64,000 bases of DNA from Modestobacter excelsi (GCF_005930495.1 NZ_SJEX01000008.1:41125-105124), one strand, 5' to 3'; positions 48,357 through 56,974 are shown, counted from the stretch's first letter. Translations and numbers: made by a program. The notes: a model not told the origin generated them from the sequence alone.

Positions 48357-49222
48357 TGTCCGACCGGCTGACCGTCCGCAAGACCTACAAGCTGTACCTG
48401 GGTGGGGCGTTCCCCCGCTCGGAGTCCGGTCGCACCTACGAGGTCCGCGACGCCAAGGGCCACTTCCTGGCCAACGCCGCCTGGGCCTCGCGCAAGGACG
48501 CCCGGGACGCCGTCGTCGCCGCCCGCGGCGCGTTCGCGACGTGGTCCGCGGCCACCGCCTACAACCGCGGCCAGGTGCTCTACCGGGTCGCCGAGGTGAT
48601 GGAGGGCCGCGCCGCCCAGTTCGTCGAGGAGGTCGCCGCCGGCGAGGGCATCTCGTCGTCCAAGGCGCGGGCCGAGGTGGACGCCGCCATCGACCGGTGG
48701 GTCTGGTACGCGGGCTGGACGGACAAGCTGGCCGCGGTGCTGGGCAGCACCAACCCGGTCGCCGGGCCGTACTTCGGCTTCTCGCTGCCCGAGCCGACCG
48801 GGGTGGTGGCCGTCCTGGCGCCGCAACGCAGCTCGTTGCTGGGCCTGGTCAGCGTGCTCGCCCCGGTCCTGGCCGGCGGCAACACCGCCGTCGTCGTCAG
48901 CTCCCGGGACCGCCCGCTGCCGGCCATCACCCTCGGCGAGGTGCTGGCCACCTCAGATCTCCCTGCGGGTGTGGTCGCCCTGCTGACCGGGGACGCCGCC
49001 GAGATCGGCCCGTGGCTGGCCGAGCACGCCGACGTCGACGCCATCGACCTGGCGGGCGCCCCGGCGCCGCTGGCGATGGAGCTCGAGCGCTCCGCGGCCG
49101 GCACGGTCAAGCGGGTGCTGCGGGCCCCCGCCGAGGAGCCGGACTGGACCGCCGACCCCGGCCTCTCCCGGCTCCGCCCGTTCCTGGAGACGAAGTCCGT
49201 CTGGCATCCGATGGGCGTGTGA
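48356..49222 (+). CDS. Half-length aldehyde dehydrogenase-like protein without catalytic cysteine
   Basis: A 288-residue protein clearly related to the N-terminal, cofactor-binding part of aldehyde dehydrogenases: YLGGAFPRSESGRTYEV, WSAATAYNRGQVLYRVAEVM, LPEPTGVVAVLAPQRSS and LAPVLAGGNTAVVVSS. The usual PWN and KP residues of the cofactor site are changed to PQR and SS, and the gene ends (VWHPMGV) before the catalytic Cys region. Reading frame and codon use are normal throughout, so it looks maintained, not decayed. It overlaps the full-length enzyme gene and may form a hetero-complex with it. The last 20 bases recur after an adjacent hairpin repeat. Confidence 0.85.
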   Translation: MSDRLTVRKTYKLYLGGAFPRSESGRTYEVRDAKGHFLANAAWASRKDARDAVVAARGAFATWSAATAYNRGQVLYRVAEVMEGRAAQFVEEVAAGEGISSSKARAEVDAAIDRWVWYAGWTDKLAAVLGSTNPVAGPYFGFSLPEPTGVVAVLAPQRSSLLGLVSVLAPVLAGGNTAVVVSSRDRPLPAITLGEVLATSDLPAGVVALLTGDAAEIGPWLAEHADVDAIDLAGAPAPLAMELERSAAGTVKRVLRAPAEEPDWTADPGLSRLRPFLETKSVWHPMGV

Positions 49223-49300
49223 GGCCCCGTCCCGGGTCCCGCCCTGAGCTCGCGAAGGGTGGGGGGACGGGGTCCTTCTACTGGCATCCGATCGGCGTGT
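49201..49300 (+). repeat. 20-bp direct repeats flanking hairpin repeat copy 2
   Basis: CTGGCATCCGATGGGCGTGT (49201-49220) and the same with one change, CTGGCATCCGATCGGCGTGT (49281-49300), bracket the hairpin element, at a period of 80 bases. The first copy encodes the last residues of the half aldehyde dehydrogenase and the second re-creates WHPIGV-stop out of frame. Confidence 0.8.
49222..49278. repeat. Dispersed bulged-hairpin repeat, copy 2
   Basis: Bases 49223-49233 pair with 49264-49275 (11 bp, bulged T at 49273) around a 30-base loop starting GGGTCCCGCCCTGAG. The architecture equals copies 1 and 3 while the inner stem GTCCC/GGGAC is different. It begins at the stop codon of the half aldehyde dehydrogenase. 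Confidence 0.8.
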
Positions 49301-49356
49301 AGGACCACGTCGACACCGCCATGCGGGCGCACAGCTCCACCGGGCAGGATGGGCCG

Positions 49357-50787
49357 GTGGCCAGGCCCAGCATCGTCCCCATCGCCCTGACTCTCGACGA
49401 CCGCACGGGCTACACGCTCTGGGCGCCGCCCTGGGAGGAGGACGGCGAGGAGTGGCAGGCGTTCCTCGGCAGCACCGTCGACCTCCCGGCCGACATCAAT
49501 GACGACGACCCGGAGGCCCCCGGCCCCACCGCCGTCGTGCACCTGTTCCCCTCCCCCGCCGCGCTGGCCGCGTTCTGCCGGGTGAACACCGACCACGACC
49601 TGGCCGACCACCCCGTCTGGCCGGTCGTGGCGGCGCTCGGGCCCGAGGACCTGACCCCCGACGAGGACCACCGCTTCGACCTCGACGGGGTCTACGACGT
49701 GGTCGCGGAGAACCCCGACCGGTGGGCCGTCGACGAGCTGGCCGCGACCCTCGACATCGTCGGCCGGCTGGCCGAGTGCTGCGACACCCCGGCAGAGGAC
49801 GACGACGAGGACGACGACGAGACGGCGTTCGAGTCCGTCGCCGAGCTGGTCTCCCGCCCGGAGGCGGCCGCGCTGGGCCTGGGCATCGACGCGTTCCTCG
49901 GCCGCGACGGCGAAGAGGCCTGGGCACGTCTGGGCACCGCGATCGACGAGCTGTGGGAGGACGTCCTCGAGGAGCTGGACGACCACCTGGACTGGACCGG
50001 CGCCGGCGCCGTCTCCACCGAGGCCTACCCGTCCGCCGCCGAGGAGGCCGAGTCCCGGGCCGCCGAGCCGGCGGACGACGAGGACGACGAGGACGACGAC
50101 GCCACCCCGGCCCGTCCCGCCACCGGCTCCACCGCCGTCGCCCCGGCCGAGGCGGCGTCCGCCGGCATCCGGACCATCCGGAGCGGCAGCGAGCTCACCG
50201 CCACCCCGGCCGCCGTCGCCGCGGCGCAGGAGTTCTGGGAGGCGGTCGGCATCCTCCCGGTCGAGGTCGTCGTGCCCGAGGGCGCCGGGCTGACGCTGCG
50301 CTGCTACGTCGAGGACCGGGCGCGCTTCCTCGGCCGCGAGGGGCAGGTCTTCGTGTTCCCGACCCCGGTCGACCTGGCCCGGTTCTGCGCCGGCGACGAG
50401 GCCCACGACCTCACCGAGATCGCGTCGTGGGCCGAGGTGGCCGACACCGACACCCTGCCGCTGCCGGCCGACCAGGACCGCTACGACCTGGTGGAGATCT
50501 CCGAGGTCCTCGCCGAGGTGGCCCAGGGGGCCGGCGGCCTGGTCGAGCTCCGGGCGCTGCTGCAGCCGGTCGAGGGCGCGCTCGACCTCGCCGAGTACGC
50601 CGAGCTGCCGCGGGTGCAGCAGCAGCTGGCCGCCGACGCGCCGTTGGGCCGAGCCGTGGCCCGCGCCGACAGCGACCCGCGCGCACCGCTGGCCGCCGAG
50701 GAGGCACCGGCACTGGTGACCGCGTGGCAGCAGATCGTGGAGGACATCGGCACCGCGCTCGTCTTCCGGAGCGACGTCGTCCGCTGA
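49357..50787 (+). CDS. Acidic protein with two homologous halves, unknown function
   Basis: A 476-residue acidic, cytoplasmic-looking protein, of a type often labelled primosomal protein in actinobacteria without evidence. It has an internal duplication: in the N-half AVVHLFPSPAALAAFCRVN, DHDLADHPVW and HRFDLDGVYDVV; in the C-half VFVFPTPVDLARFCAGD, AHDLTEIASW and DRYDLVEISEVL. The halves are joined by a linker with two runs of Asp/Glu (EDDDEDDDE near residue 150 and DDEDDEDDD near 240). GTG 49357 was chosen over ATG 49321 because CAGGAT lies six bases upstream. No enzyme motif was recognised. Confidence 0.75.
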   Translation: MARPSIVPIALTLDDRTGYTLWAPPWEEDGEEWQAFLGSTVDLPADINDDDPEAPGPTAVVHLFPSPAALAAFCRVNTDHDLADHPVWPVVAALGPEDLTPDEDHRFDLDGVYDVVAENPDRWAVDELAATLDIVGRLAECCDTPAEDDDEDDDETAFESVAELVSRPEAAALGLGIDAFLGRDGEEAWARLGTAIDELWEDVLEELDDHLDWTGAGAVSTEAYPSAAEEAESRAAEPADDEDDEDDDATPARPATGSTAVAPAEAASAGIRTIRSGSELTATPAAVAAAQEFWEAVGILPVEVVVPEGAGLTLRCYVEDRARFLGREGQVFVFPTPVDLARFCAGDEAHDLTEIASWAEVADTDTLPLPADQDRYDLVEISEVLAEVAQGAGGLVELRALLQPVEGALDLAEYAELPRVQQQLAADAPLGRAVARADSDPRAPLAAEEAPALVTAWQQIVEDIGTALVFRSDVVR

Positions 50788-50803
50788 ACGACGGACCCCG
50801 GGT

Positions 50804-50848
50804 ACGGCAACGGCCGGCCCCTGCAGTGCGGGGACCGGCCGTTGCCGT
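50804..50848. terminator. Strong bidirectional hairpin terminator
   Basis: Bases 50804-50821 pair with 50830-50848 over 18 bp with a single bulged A (50834) and an 8-base loop. It separates the convergent acidic-protein gene and the DEAD-box helicase gene. Confidence 0.85.
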
Positions 50849-50861
50849 CAGTGCTGCTTGC

Positions 50862-52505
50862 TCAGAAGGAGCGAGCCGGGCGCGCGGGGCGTCCGCCGGG
50901 GCGGTGCCCCTCACCCGAGCTGCGGTACCCACCGGGACGATGGTCCCGGTCGCCGCCACCCGCAGAGCGATCCCGATCGCCGTAGGAGCGCTCGCCCGAG
51001 GGGCGGCCTCCGTACGAGCGGTCGCGGTCGCCACCGGCGGGCCGGTCAGCGGCGGTGCGATCCCGATCGCCGTAGGAGCGCTCGCCCGAGGGGCGGTCTC
51101 CGTACGTGCGCTCGCGGTCGCCGGCAGGCCGACGCGGGCCACCCCGGAAGCCGGGACGGTCCCCGGTGGGACGACGCCCGTCGCGGCCACCGGCCGGACG
51201 GCGCGACTCGCGCACCGGGCGGACGATCGGCTCCACGAACGTGCCACCGGCGACGAGGTCGGTGATCGGCGCGTCGCCGGGACGGATCCGGCTCACCTGC
51301 GGGTCCAGCTTGGCCTGGCGGAACCGGCGCTTGGCCTGCCCCACCTGGTCGGGCAGCAGCAGGGAGACCACGACACCCGCGGCACCGGCGCGCGCGGTGC
51401 GGCCGGAGCGGTGCAGGTAGGTCTTGTGGTCTGCCGGCGGGTCGTAGTGCAGCACCAGCGAGACGTCGTCCACGTGGATGCCACGCGCGGCGACGTCGGT
51501 GGCCACCAGCACCGGGCTACGGGCGTCGGTGAACGCCTCCAGCGCCCGGCGACGGGCCGCCTGCGGCAGGCCGCCGTGGATGGGCTCGGCCTGGATGCCG
51601 ACGCGCTGCAGGTTCTCGGCCAGCCGGTCGGCACCGTGCTGGGTGCGCACGAAGATGATGATCCGGCCCGGACGGGCGGCCATCGCCTCCGCGATCTTCA
51701 GCTTGTCCGGGAAGGACACGCTGTAGGCGAGGTGCTCGGCCTGCGGGCCGGTGTCGGCGGCCTTGGCGACCTCGTGCCGCGCCGGGTCCTTGAGGTAGCG
51801 ACGCACCAGGGTGTCGACCTCGCCGTCCAGCGTGGCGGAGAACAGCAGCCGCTGGCCGTCGGAGCGGGTCTGGTCGAGCAGCTCCTTGACCACCGGCAGG
51901 AAGCCGAGGTCGGACATGAAGTCGGCCTCGTCGATGACCGAGACGACGACCTCGGAGAGGGTCGCCTCGCCCTGGTTGATCAGGTCCTGCAGCCGACCGG
52001 GGGTGGCGATGAGCACGTCGACGCCGCGACGCAGCTGCTGGATCTGGCGGTACATCGAGGCGCCGCCGTAGACGGCCGCCAGCTGCACGCCGTTGCTCTG
52101 GCCGAGGGGGGCCAGGTTGTCGTGCACCTGCTGGGCCAGCTCGCGGGTCGGCACCAGGATCAGGCCGCGGGGTGCGCGGCGACCCTGCTGCACGTCCGCG
52201 CCGAGGCGGGCCAGCAGCGGCAGGCCGAAGGCCAGCGTCTTGCCCGAGCCGGTGGCGGCCTTGCCGAGCACGTCGCGCCCGGCGAGGGCGTCCGGCAGGG
52301 CGCTGGTCTGGATGGCGAACGGGTGGCGGATGCCCTTGCGCTCGAGCGCGGTGACCAGCGGCTGGGGCAGGCCCAGCTGGGCGAAGGTCGGGCCGGTGGG
52401 CTCGGCGGGGATCTCGGGGGTCTCCTCGGTCACGGCTGCCGTGATCTCGGGGAGGTCGTTCTCAGGTGCGATGTGCTGGGTGTCGACAGAGTCGAACGAG
52501 GACAA
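50862..52505 (-). CDS. DEAD-box RNA helicase with RG-rich tail
   Basis: ATP-dependent RNA helicase of 547 residues. Motifs in order: FAIQTSALPDAL (Q-like), AATGSGKT, PTRELAQQ, GGAS, ATPGRL, VIDEADFM, LFSATLD, IIFVRT, ATDVAARGI and HRSGRTARAG. The last 110 residues are basic and low complexity, rich in GDRDR, SYGDR and PGG, typical of RNA-binding tails. The frame is open to 52658, but TTG 52505 has GGAG seven bases upstream and begins MSSFDSVDTQH. The 223-base gap to add may include a long leader, as in cold-induced helicases. Confidence 0.9.
   Translation of the reverse strand: MSSFDSVDTQHIAPENDLPEITAAVTEETPEIPAEPTGPTFAQLGLPQPLVTALERKGIRHPFAIQTSALPDALAGRDVLGKAATGSGKTLAFGLPLLARLGADVQQGRRAPRGLILVPTRELAQQVHDNLAPLGQSNGVQLAAVYGGASMYRQIQQLRRGVDVLIATPGRLQDLINQGEATLSEVVVSVIDEADFMSDLGFLPVVKELLDQTRSDGQRLLFSATLDGEVDTLVRRYLKDPARHEVAKAADTGPQAEHLAYSVSFPDKLKIAEAMAARPGRIIIFVRTQHGADRLAENLQRVGIQAEPIHGGLPQAARRRALEAFTDARSPVLVATDVAARGIHVDDVSLVLHYDPPADHKTYLHRSGRTARAGAAGVVVSLLLPDQVGQAKRRFRQAKLDPQVSRIRPGDAPITDLVAGGTFVEPIVRPVRESRRPAGGRDGRRPTGDRPGFRGGPRRPAGDRERTYGDRPSGERSYGDRDRTAADRPAGGDRDRSYGGRPSGERSYGDRDRSAGGGDRDHRPGGYRSSGEGHRPGGRPARPARSF
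50967..51146 (-). repeat. 90-bp tandem repeat in the helicase tail
   Basis: GCGATCCCGATCGCCGTAGG and the following bases recur at 50967 and 51057, a period of 90 bases or 30 codons, encoding GRPSGERSYGDRDR-type units. Copy number may vary between strains without shifting the frame. Confidence 0.75.
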
Positions 52506-52728
52506 GCGGGAACTCCGATACAGATCGGTGCGCGTCCCGTGGTGATGCTTTCCGCCGGAAGCCCGACGTCCACACTGGTGATCGCCGCCGTCTGCGATGA
52601 CGCGTGATCTGCACGGATGCGCTGCCCGGACAGGACCGCCCGGGAGGATGACCGGCACTCACCGGCACATTGAGGTTAGCAGCGTCCGGACCTGCATGAT
52701 TCCTGCAACCCCCCGAGGGCGATGCAGG
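52506..52728 (-). promoter_or_regulatory. Long leader/promoter region of the helicase gene
   Basis: No gene is seen here. A TAACCT box on the minus strand (52673-52678) could be a -10 element giving a leader of about 160 bases before TTG 52505. This is weakly supported. Confidence 0.3.
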
Positions 52729-53805
52729 TCACTCCGACGGGCGCAGTGCGGCGTAGCCCGGGCGGATGACGTCGCGCTGCAGCCGGGAGCGCTCGGCGTC
52801 GTCCAGGAACGTCCCGGCCAGCGCGCGCTCGGTCACCTCCTGCACGTCGTCCCAGCTCCACCCGTGGGCGGCCGCGACGTCGGTGAGCTCGCTGGTCAAC
52901 GACACCCCGCTCATCAGCCTGTTGTCGGTGTTGAGGGTCACCGTGAAGCCGCCGCGGTGCAGCCGGCCGACCGGGTGCTCGGCGAGCGAGGGGTACGCGC
53001 CGGTCTGCACGTTGGACGAGGGGGCGACCTCCAGCGGCACCCGCTCCTCCAGCACCCGCCGGGCGACCGGGCCCAGCGGACCGTCCAGCGGCACCTCGTC
53101 GGCGATCCGCACGCCGTGCCCGAGCCGCTCGGCGCCGGCCCCGTCCAGGGCGGCCCGGATGGACTCGATCCCGGCCGCCTCCCCGGCGTGGACGGTGCGG
53201 TGCGCGCCGGCCCGGTCCAGCAGCGCGATGGCTTCGGGGATCCGGTCCGGCGGGAACCCGTCCTCGGGCCCGGCGAGGTCGAAGCCGACGACGCCGGAGC
53301 CCTGGTACCGGACGACCAGCTCGGCGACCTCGACCCAGCGGTCGGCCTGGCGCATCGCGCACAGCAGGGCCCCGACGCCGATGGGCCGGCCGGCCGCGGC
53401 GGCCTCCCGGCTGCCCTGGGCGTACCCGTCGAGCATCGCCTCCACGGCGGTCTCCAGCGGCATGCCGGTCAGCAGCTCGGGGGCCATCCGCACCTCAGCG
53501 TGGACCACCCCGTCGGCCGCCAGGTCCAGCGCGCACTCCCGCGCCACCCGCTGCACCGCCTCCGGCCGCTGCATCACCGCGACGGTGTGCGCGAAGGTCA
53601 GCAGGTACCGCTCCAGCGAGCCGGAGTCCGCGGACTCACGGAACCAGCGGCCCAGCGCCTCCGACTCGTCGGCCGGCAGCTCGCGGTACCCGATCTCGTC
53701 GGCGAGCTCGAGGACGGTCTGCGGCCGCAGCCCGCCGTCGAGGTGATCGTGCAGCAGCACCTTCGGAGCGCGGGCGAGGGACTCGGCGTTCAGCGGTGCG
53801 ACCAC
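52729..53805 (-). CDS. add: Adenosine deaminase
   Basis: Zinc-dependent hydrolase of 358 residues converting (deoxy)adenosine to (deoxy)inosine. LHDHLDGGLRPQT carries the first metal histidines, HAEVRMAPE, TVHAGEAAG with the catalytic Glu/His, LGHGVRI, PSSNVQTGAY and LNTDNRLMSG with the metal Asp follow. GTG 53805 has a TAGCGT -10 box six bases upstream. Inosine would pass to DeoD. The position near deoA and cdd matches mycobacteria. Confidence 0.95.
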   Translation of the reverse strand: MVAPLNAESLARAPKVLLHDHLDGGLRPQTVLELADEIGYRELPADESEALGRWFRESADSGSLERYLLTFAHTVAVMQRPEAVQRVARECALDLAADGVVHAEVRMAPELLTGMPLETAVEAMLDGYAQGSREAAAAGRPIGVGALLCAMRQADRWVEVAELVVRYQGSGVVGFDLAGPEDGFPPDRIPEAIALLDRAGAHRTVHAGEAAGIESIRAALDGAGAERLGHGVRIADEVPLDGPLGPVARRVLEERVPLEVAPSSNVQTGAYPSLAEHPVGRLHRGGFTVTLNTDNRLMSGVSLTSELTDVAAAHGWSWDDVQEVTERALAGTFLDDAERSRLQRDVIRPGYAALRPSE

Positions 53806-53811
53806 ACACGA

Positions 53812-53817
53812 ACGCTA
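53812..53817 (-). promoter_or_regulatory. -10 box TAGCGT for leaderless add
   Basis: TAGCGT on the minus strand ends six bases before the add GTG. Confidence 0.6.
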
Positions 53818-53873
53818 CCCAGCGCACACCTCCGCCCACCCTCCGGGTTCGTTCCGGGGAGGATGCCGGCTAG

Positions 53874-54686
53874 CTAGCGGTCGATCCGGTCCTGCCACCG
53901 GAAGGTGCGGACGCAGAGCACCAGCCCGACGACGCACCAGCTGCCCAGCACCAGCGCGACCCGGCCCAGCTCCCAGCTGCCGGCCGGCTCCTGCGCGGCG
54001 AGGGCGTCGGGGAGGAACACCGAGCGCAGGCCCTGGGCCATCCACTTCAACGGGAACAGCGCGGCGACCGTCTGCAGCCAGGTCGGCACCTGGCTGAACT
54101 GGAAGAAGACACCGGAGATGAACTGCAGCACCAGGGCGATCGGGGTGACCGTCGCCGAGGCCGACCGGCCGTTGCGCGCCAGGCTGGAGACGGCGATGCC
54201 CAGCAGGGTGCAGGCCGCGGAGCCCAGCCCGGCGACCCAGGCGAAGGTGATCCAGTCCGACCCGGAGGGCAGGTCGACGCCGTAGAAGAGCGCGCCGATG
54301 GCCAGCAGCACCACGATGATCGCCACCGTGACGGCGAAGACCTGCACGACCTTGCCGACGAAGTAGGCCGCCTTCGGCATCGGGGTGCCGGCCAGGCCCT
54401 TCAGCGTGCCGTCGCTGCGCTCGGTGGCGATGTTGATCGCCATGTTCTGCAGGCTGGCGCCGAGGATGCCGGCGGCGATCACCCCGGCCATGAAGTACTG
54501 GGTGAAGGAGACGCCGCTGCCCAGGTCGTAGTCCAGGACCGCGCCGAAGACGAGCAGCAGGATCACCGGGAACATCAGCGTGAAGACGACGGACTCGCGC
54601 TGTCGGAAGAACTCCTTGAGCTCCACCCCGGCGCGGGTCCGGCAGACGCTGCCGATCGACGGGAGCGCGCGCTCCGCGGTGGTCAT
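53874..54686 (-). CDS. ABC-2 type transporter permease
   Basis: A 270-residue membrane subunit with six hydrophobic segments. ELKEFFRQRESVVFTLMFPV opens the domain; FMAGVIAAGILGASLQNMAI, ERSDGTLKGLAGTPMPKAAY and FISGVFFQFSQVPTWLQ are typical of daunorubicin-resistance/ABC-2 exporters. The ATG overlaps the ATPase gene by four bases. Substrate (drug, lipid or polysaccharide) cannot be told. Confidence 0.9.
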   Translation of the reverse strand: MTTAERALPSIGSVCRTRAGVELKEFFRQRESVVFTLMFPVILLLVFGAVLDYDLGSGVSFTQYFMAGVIAAGILGASLQNMAINIATERSDGTLKGLAGTPMPKAAYFVGKVVQVFAVTVAIIVVLLAIGALFYGVDLPSGSDWITFAWVAGLGSAACTLLGIAVSSLARNGRSASATVTPIALVLQFISGVFFQFSQVPTWLQTVAALFPLKWMAQGLRSVFLPDALAAQEPAGSWELGRVALVLGSWCVVGLVLCVRTFRWQDRIDR

Positions 54687-55573
54687 GAGGGTTCTCCGAT
54701 CATGCGCAGGTACACGTCCTCGAGGGTCGGCCGGGCGACGGCCAGGTCCGGCACCTCCCCGGGGAACCGCGCCGCCAGCTCGGCGACGAACGCGGTCGGG
54801 GTGGCGGTCTCGGCGGTGCGCCGGACGCCGTCCTCTGTCCAGTGCACCACCGCGGGCGCCTGCCCGCGGCCACCCAGCTCGCTGGGGACGGCGACCTCGA
54901 CCAGCCGGCCGTGGGCGATGACCCCGACCCGGTCGGCGAGCTCCTCGGCCTCGTCCAGGTAGTGGGTGGTGAGCAGCATCGTCGTCCCCAGGTCCCGCAG
55001 GGAGCGGATGAGCGACCAGAACTGACGGCGCGCCTCGGGGTCGAACCCGGTGGTCGGCTCGTCGAGGAACAGCAGCCGCGGGCGGCCGACGATGCCCAGC
55101 GCCACGTCCAGCCGGCGCCGCTGCCCGCCGGAGAGGGTGCGCCCGCGGGATCCGGCCTTCTCGGTCAGCCCGACCAGCTCGAGCACCTCGGCGGGGTCGC
55201 GCGGCTCGGGGTAGTAGGCGGCCTGCGCCCGGAGCAGCTCCAGGCAGGTCAGCTGGCTGTCCCCGGCGCCGGACTGCAGCACGATGCCCAGCTCGGCCTT
55301 CCAGCGGCGGCCGCCGCCGGCGGGGTCGACGCCGAGCACCCGGACCTCCCCGCCGTCGCGCTCGCGGTAGCCCTCGAGCACCTCGACGGTGGTGGTCTTG
55401 CCGGCGCCGTTGGGACCGAGCAGCGCGAAGATCTCGCCGCGCCCGATGTCGAGGTCCAGGCCGTCGACGGCGTTGCGGTCGCCGTAGCGCTTCACCAGGC
55501 CGCGCACCGAGATGGCGGCATCGGGGTCCACCGGGTTCATGACCGGCGCTGACACGGTCGACGGGCGGCTCAC
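54683..55573 (-). CDS. ABC transporter ATP-binding protein (exporter)
   Basis: A 296-residue ATPase of the DrrA-like class. Walker A LLGPNGAGKTTT, LQSGAGDSQLT at the Q-loop, signature LSGGQRRRLDVAL, Walker B RLLFLDEPTTGFD and the switch TTHYLDEAEELAD are all intact. A C-terminal domain of about 60 residues follows, as in drug exporters. GTG 55573 is given; ATG 55540 is an alternative that starts nearer the conserved region. Forms a two-gene unit with the permease. Confidence 0.92.
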   Translation of the reverse strand: MSRPSTVSAPVMNPVDPDAAISVRGLVKRYGDRNAVDGLDLDIGRGEIFALLGPNGAGKTTTVEVLEGYRERDGGEVRVLGVDPAGGGRRWKAELGIVLQSGAGDSQLTCLELLRAQAAYYPEPRDPAEVLELVGLTEKAGSRGRTLSGGQRRRLDVALGIVGRPRLLFLDEPTTGFDPEARRQFWSLIRSLRDLGTTMLLTTHYLDEAEELADRVGVIAHGRLVEVAVPSELGGRGQAPAVVHWTEDGVRRTAETATPTAFVAELAARFPGEVPDLAVARPTLEDVYLRMIGEPS

Positions 55574-55611
55574 GGGGGACCAGTCTGCCCCGCGCAGCTG
55601 AGCGCGCCCGT

Positions 55612-55693
55612 CAGGCCCCGTCCCGAGGTTCGCCCAGGCCCCCTCGCAGGGTCCCGCCGCGAGCCTGCGAGTGGTGGGGGGCGAGGGGGTCCT
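55612..55693. repeat. Dispersed bulged-hairpin repeat, copy 3, with an extra half-copy
   Basis: Bases 55637-55647 pair with 55681-55692 (11 bp, bulged T at 55690) around a 33-base loop. The left part 55612-55634 (GGCCCCGTCCCGAGG) resembles the opening arm of copy 2, so this is one whole copy plus part of another. On the minus strand the element starts at the deoA stop codon. Confidence 0.8.
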
Positions 55694-56974
55694 TCAGCAG
55701 AGGCGGTCGAGGACCAGCGGGAGCGGCTCGTCGGCGGTGTCGACGCCGATCGCGCCCTCCAGCGCCTCCAGCGCCCGCGGGATCCGCGCGGCGTCGTCGG
55801 TCTGCAGCTCGAGCAGCGGCTGACCGGCGGTCACCTGCTCCCCCACCCCGGTGGTCCACACGACGCCGGCCGCGGCCGAGACCGGGTCCTCCTTGCGTGC
55901 CCGTCCGGCGCCCAGCCGCCAGGCGGCGACGCCGAGGGCGTAGGCGTCCAGCCGGGTGAGCGTGCCGGTGGCCGGCGCGGTGACCACGTGCCGCTCGGCC
56001 GGCTGCGGCAGCGCGGCGTCCGGGTCACCACCCTGGGCGGTGATCATCCGCCGCCACACGTCCATCGCCCGGCCGTCGGCGAGGGCGTCGGCGGGGTCGA
56101 CGTCGTCCCGGCCGACCCCGGCGAGCATCTCCCGGGCCAGCGCCAGGGTGAGCTCGACGACGTCGGCTGGGCCGCCGCCGGCGAGCACCTCGACGGACTC
56201 GGCGACCTCGACGGCGTTGCCCGCGGCCCGGCCCAGCGGCCGGTCCATGGCGGTGACCAGCGCGACGGTGCGCACCCCGGCGGCCTCGCCGAGACCGACC
56301 ATCGTGCGGGCCAGCGTGCGGGCGTCGTCGGGGTCGCGCATGAACGCGCCCGACCCGGTCTTCACGTCCAGCACCAGGGCGTCGGCGCCCTCGGCGATCT
56401 TCTTGCTCATGATCGAGCTGGCGATCAGCGGGATCGACTCGACCGTGCCGGTGACGTCGCGCAGTGCGTAGAGCACCTTGTCCGCCGGGGCGAGGTCGTT
56501 GCCGGCCGCGCAGATGACCGCGCCGACGTCCCGCAGCTGCTGCACGTACTCCTCGTCGCTCAGTGCGGCCCGCCAGCCGGGGATCGCCTCGAGCTTGTCC
56601 AGCGTCCCGCCGGTGTGGCCGAGACCACGGCCGGACAGCTGCGGCACCGCCACCCCGCAGGCGGCGACCAGCGGCGCGAGCGGCAGGGTGATCTTGTCGC
56701 CGACGCCGCCGGTGGAGTGCTTGTCCGCGGTCGGCCGGCCCAGCGCGGAGAGGTCCTTGCGGACCCCGGAGTCGATCATCGCCTGCGTCCAGACGGCGAG
56801 CTCGTCCGGCGACATGCCGCGGAAGAACACCGCCATGAGCAGCGCGCTCATCTGCTCGTCGGGCACCTTCCCGCCGGTGTAGGCGCCGATCACCCAGCGG
56901 ATCTGCTCCGCGGTGAGGGCCACCCCGTCGCGTTTGGCCCGGATGACGTCGATGGCGTCGAAGGGCGCCGTCAC
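55694..56974 (-). CDS. deoA: Thymidine phosphorylase
   Basis: Splits thymidine or deoxyuridine to the base and 2-deoxyribose-1-phosphate. FDAIDVIRAKRDG, ADKHSTGGVGDKITLP and SGRGLGHTGGTLDKLEAIPG are the glycosyltransferase family 3 signature and phosphate loop; VLDVKTGSGAFM follows. The 426 residues are the normal length. GTG 56974 overlaps the cdd stop by four bases. It is the last gene of the nucleoside importer/salvage operon and ends on a hairpin repeat. The product can feed PmmB and DeoC. Confidence 0.96.
   Translation of the reverse strand: MTAPFDAIDVIRAKRDGVALTAEQIRWVIGAYTGGKVPDEQMSALLMAVFFRGMSPDELAVWTQAMIDSGVRKDLSALGRPTADKHSTGGVGDKITLPLAPLVAACGVAVPQLSGRGLGHTGGTLDKLEAIPGWRAALSDEEYVQQLRDVGAVICAAGNDLAPADKVLYALRDVTGTVESIPLIASSIMSKKIAEGADALVLDVKTGSGAFMRDPDDARTLARTMVGLGEAAGVRTVALVTAMDRPLGRAAGNAVEVAESVEVLAGGGPADVVELTLALAREMLAGVGRDDVDPADALADGRAMDVWRRMITAQGGDPDAALPQPAERHVVTAPATGTLTRLDAYALGVAAWRLGAGRARKEDPVSAAAGVVWTTGVGEQVTAGQPLLELQTDDAARIPRALEALEGAIGVDTADEPLPLVLDRLC

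Noticed and set aside
53874..55573. ABC exporter considered part of the nucleoside operon
   Set aside because: It is separated from deoA by the hairpin repeat and has its own start region; it is an ABC-2 exporter, not an importer.
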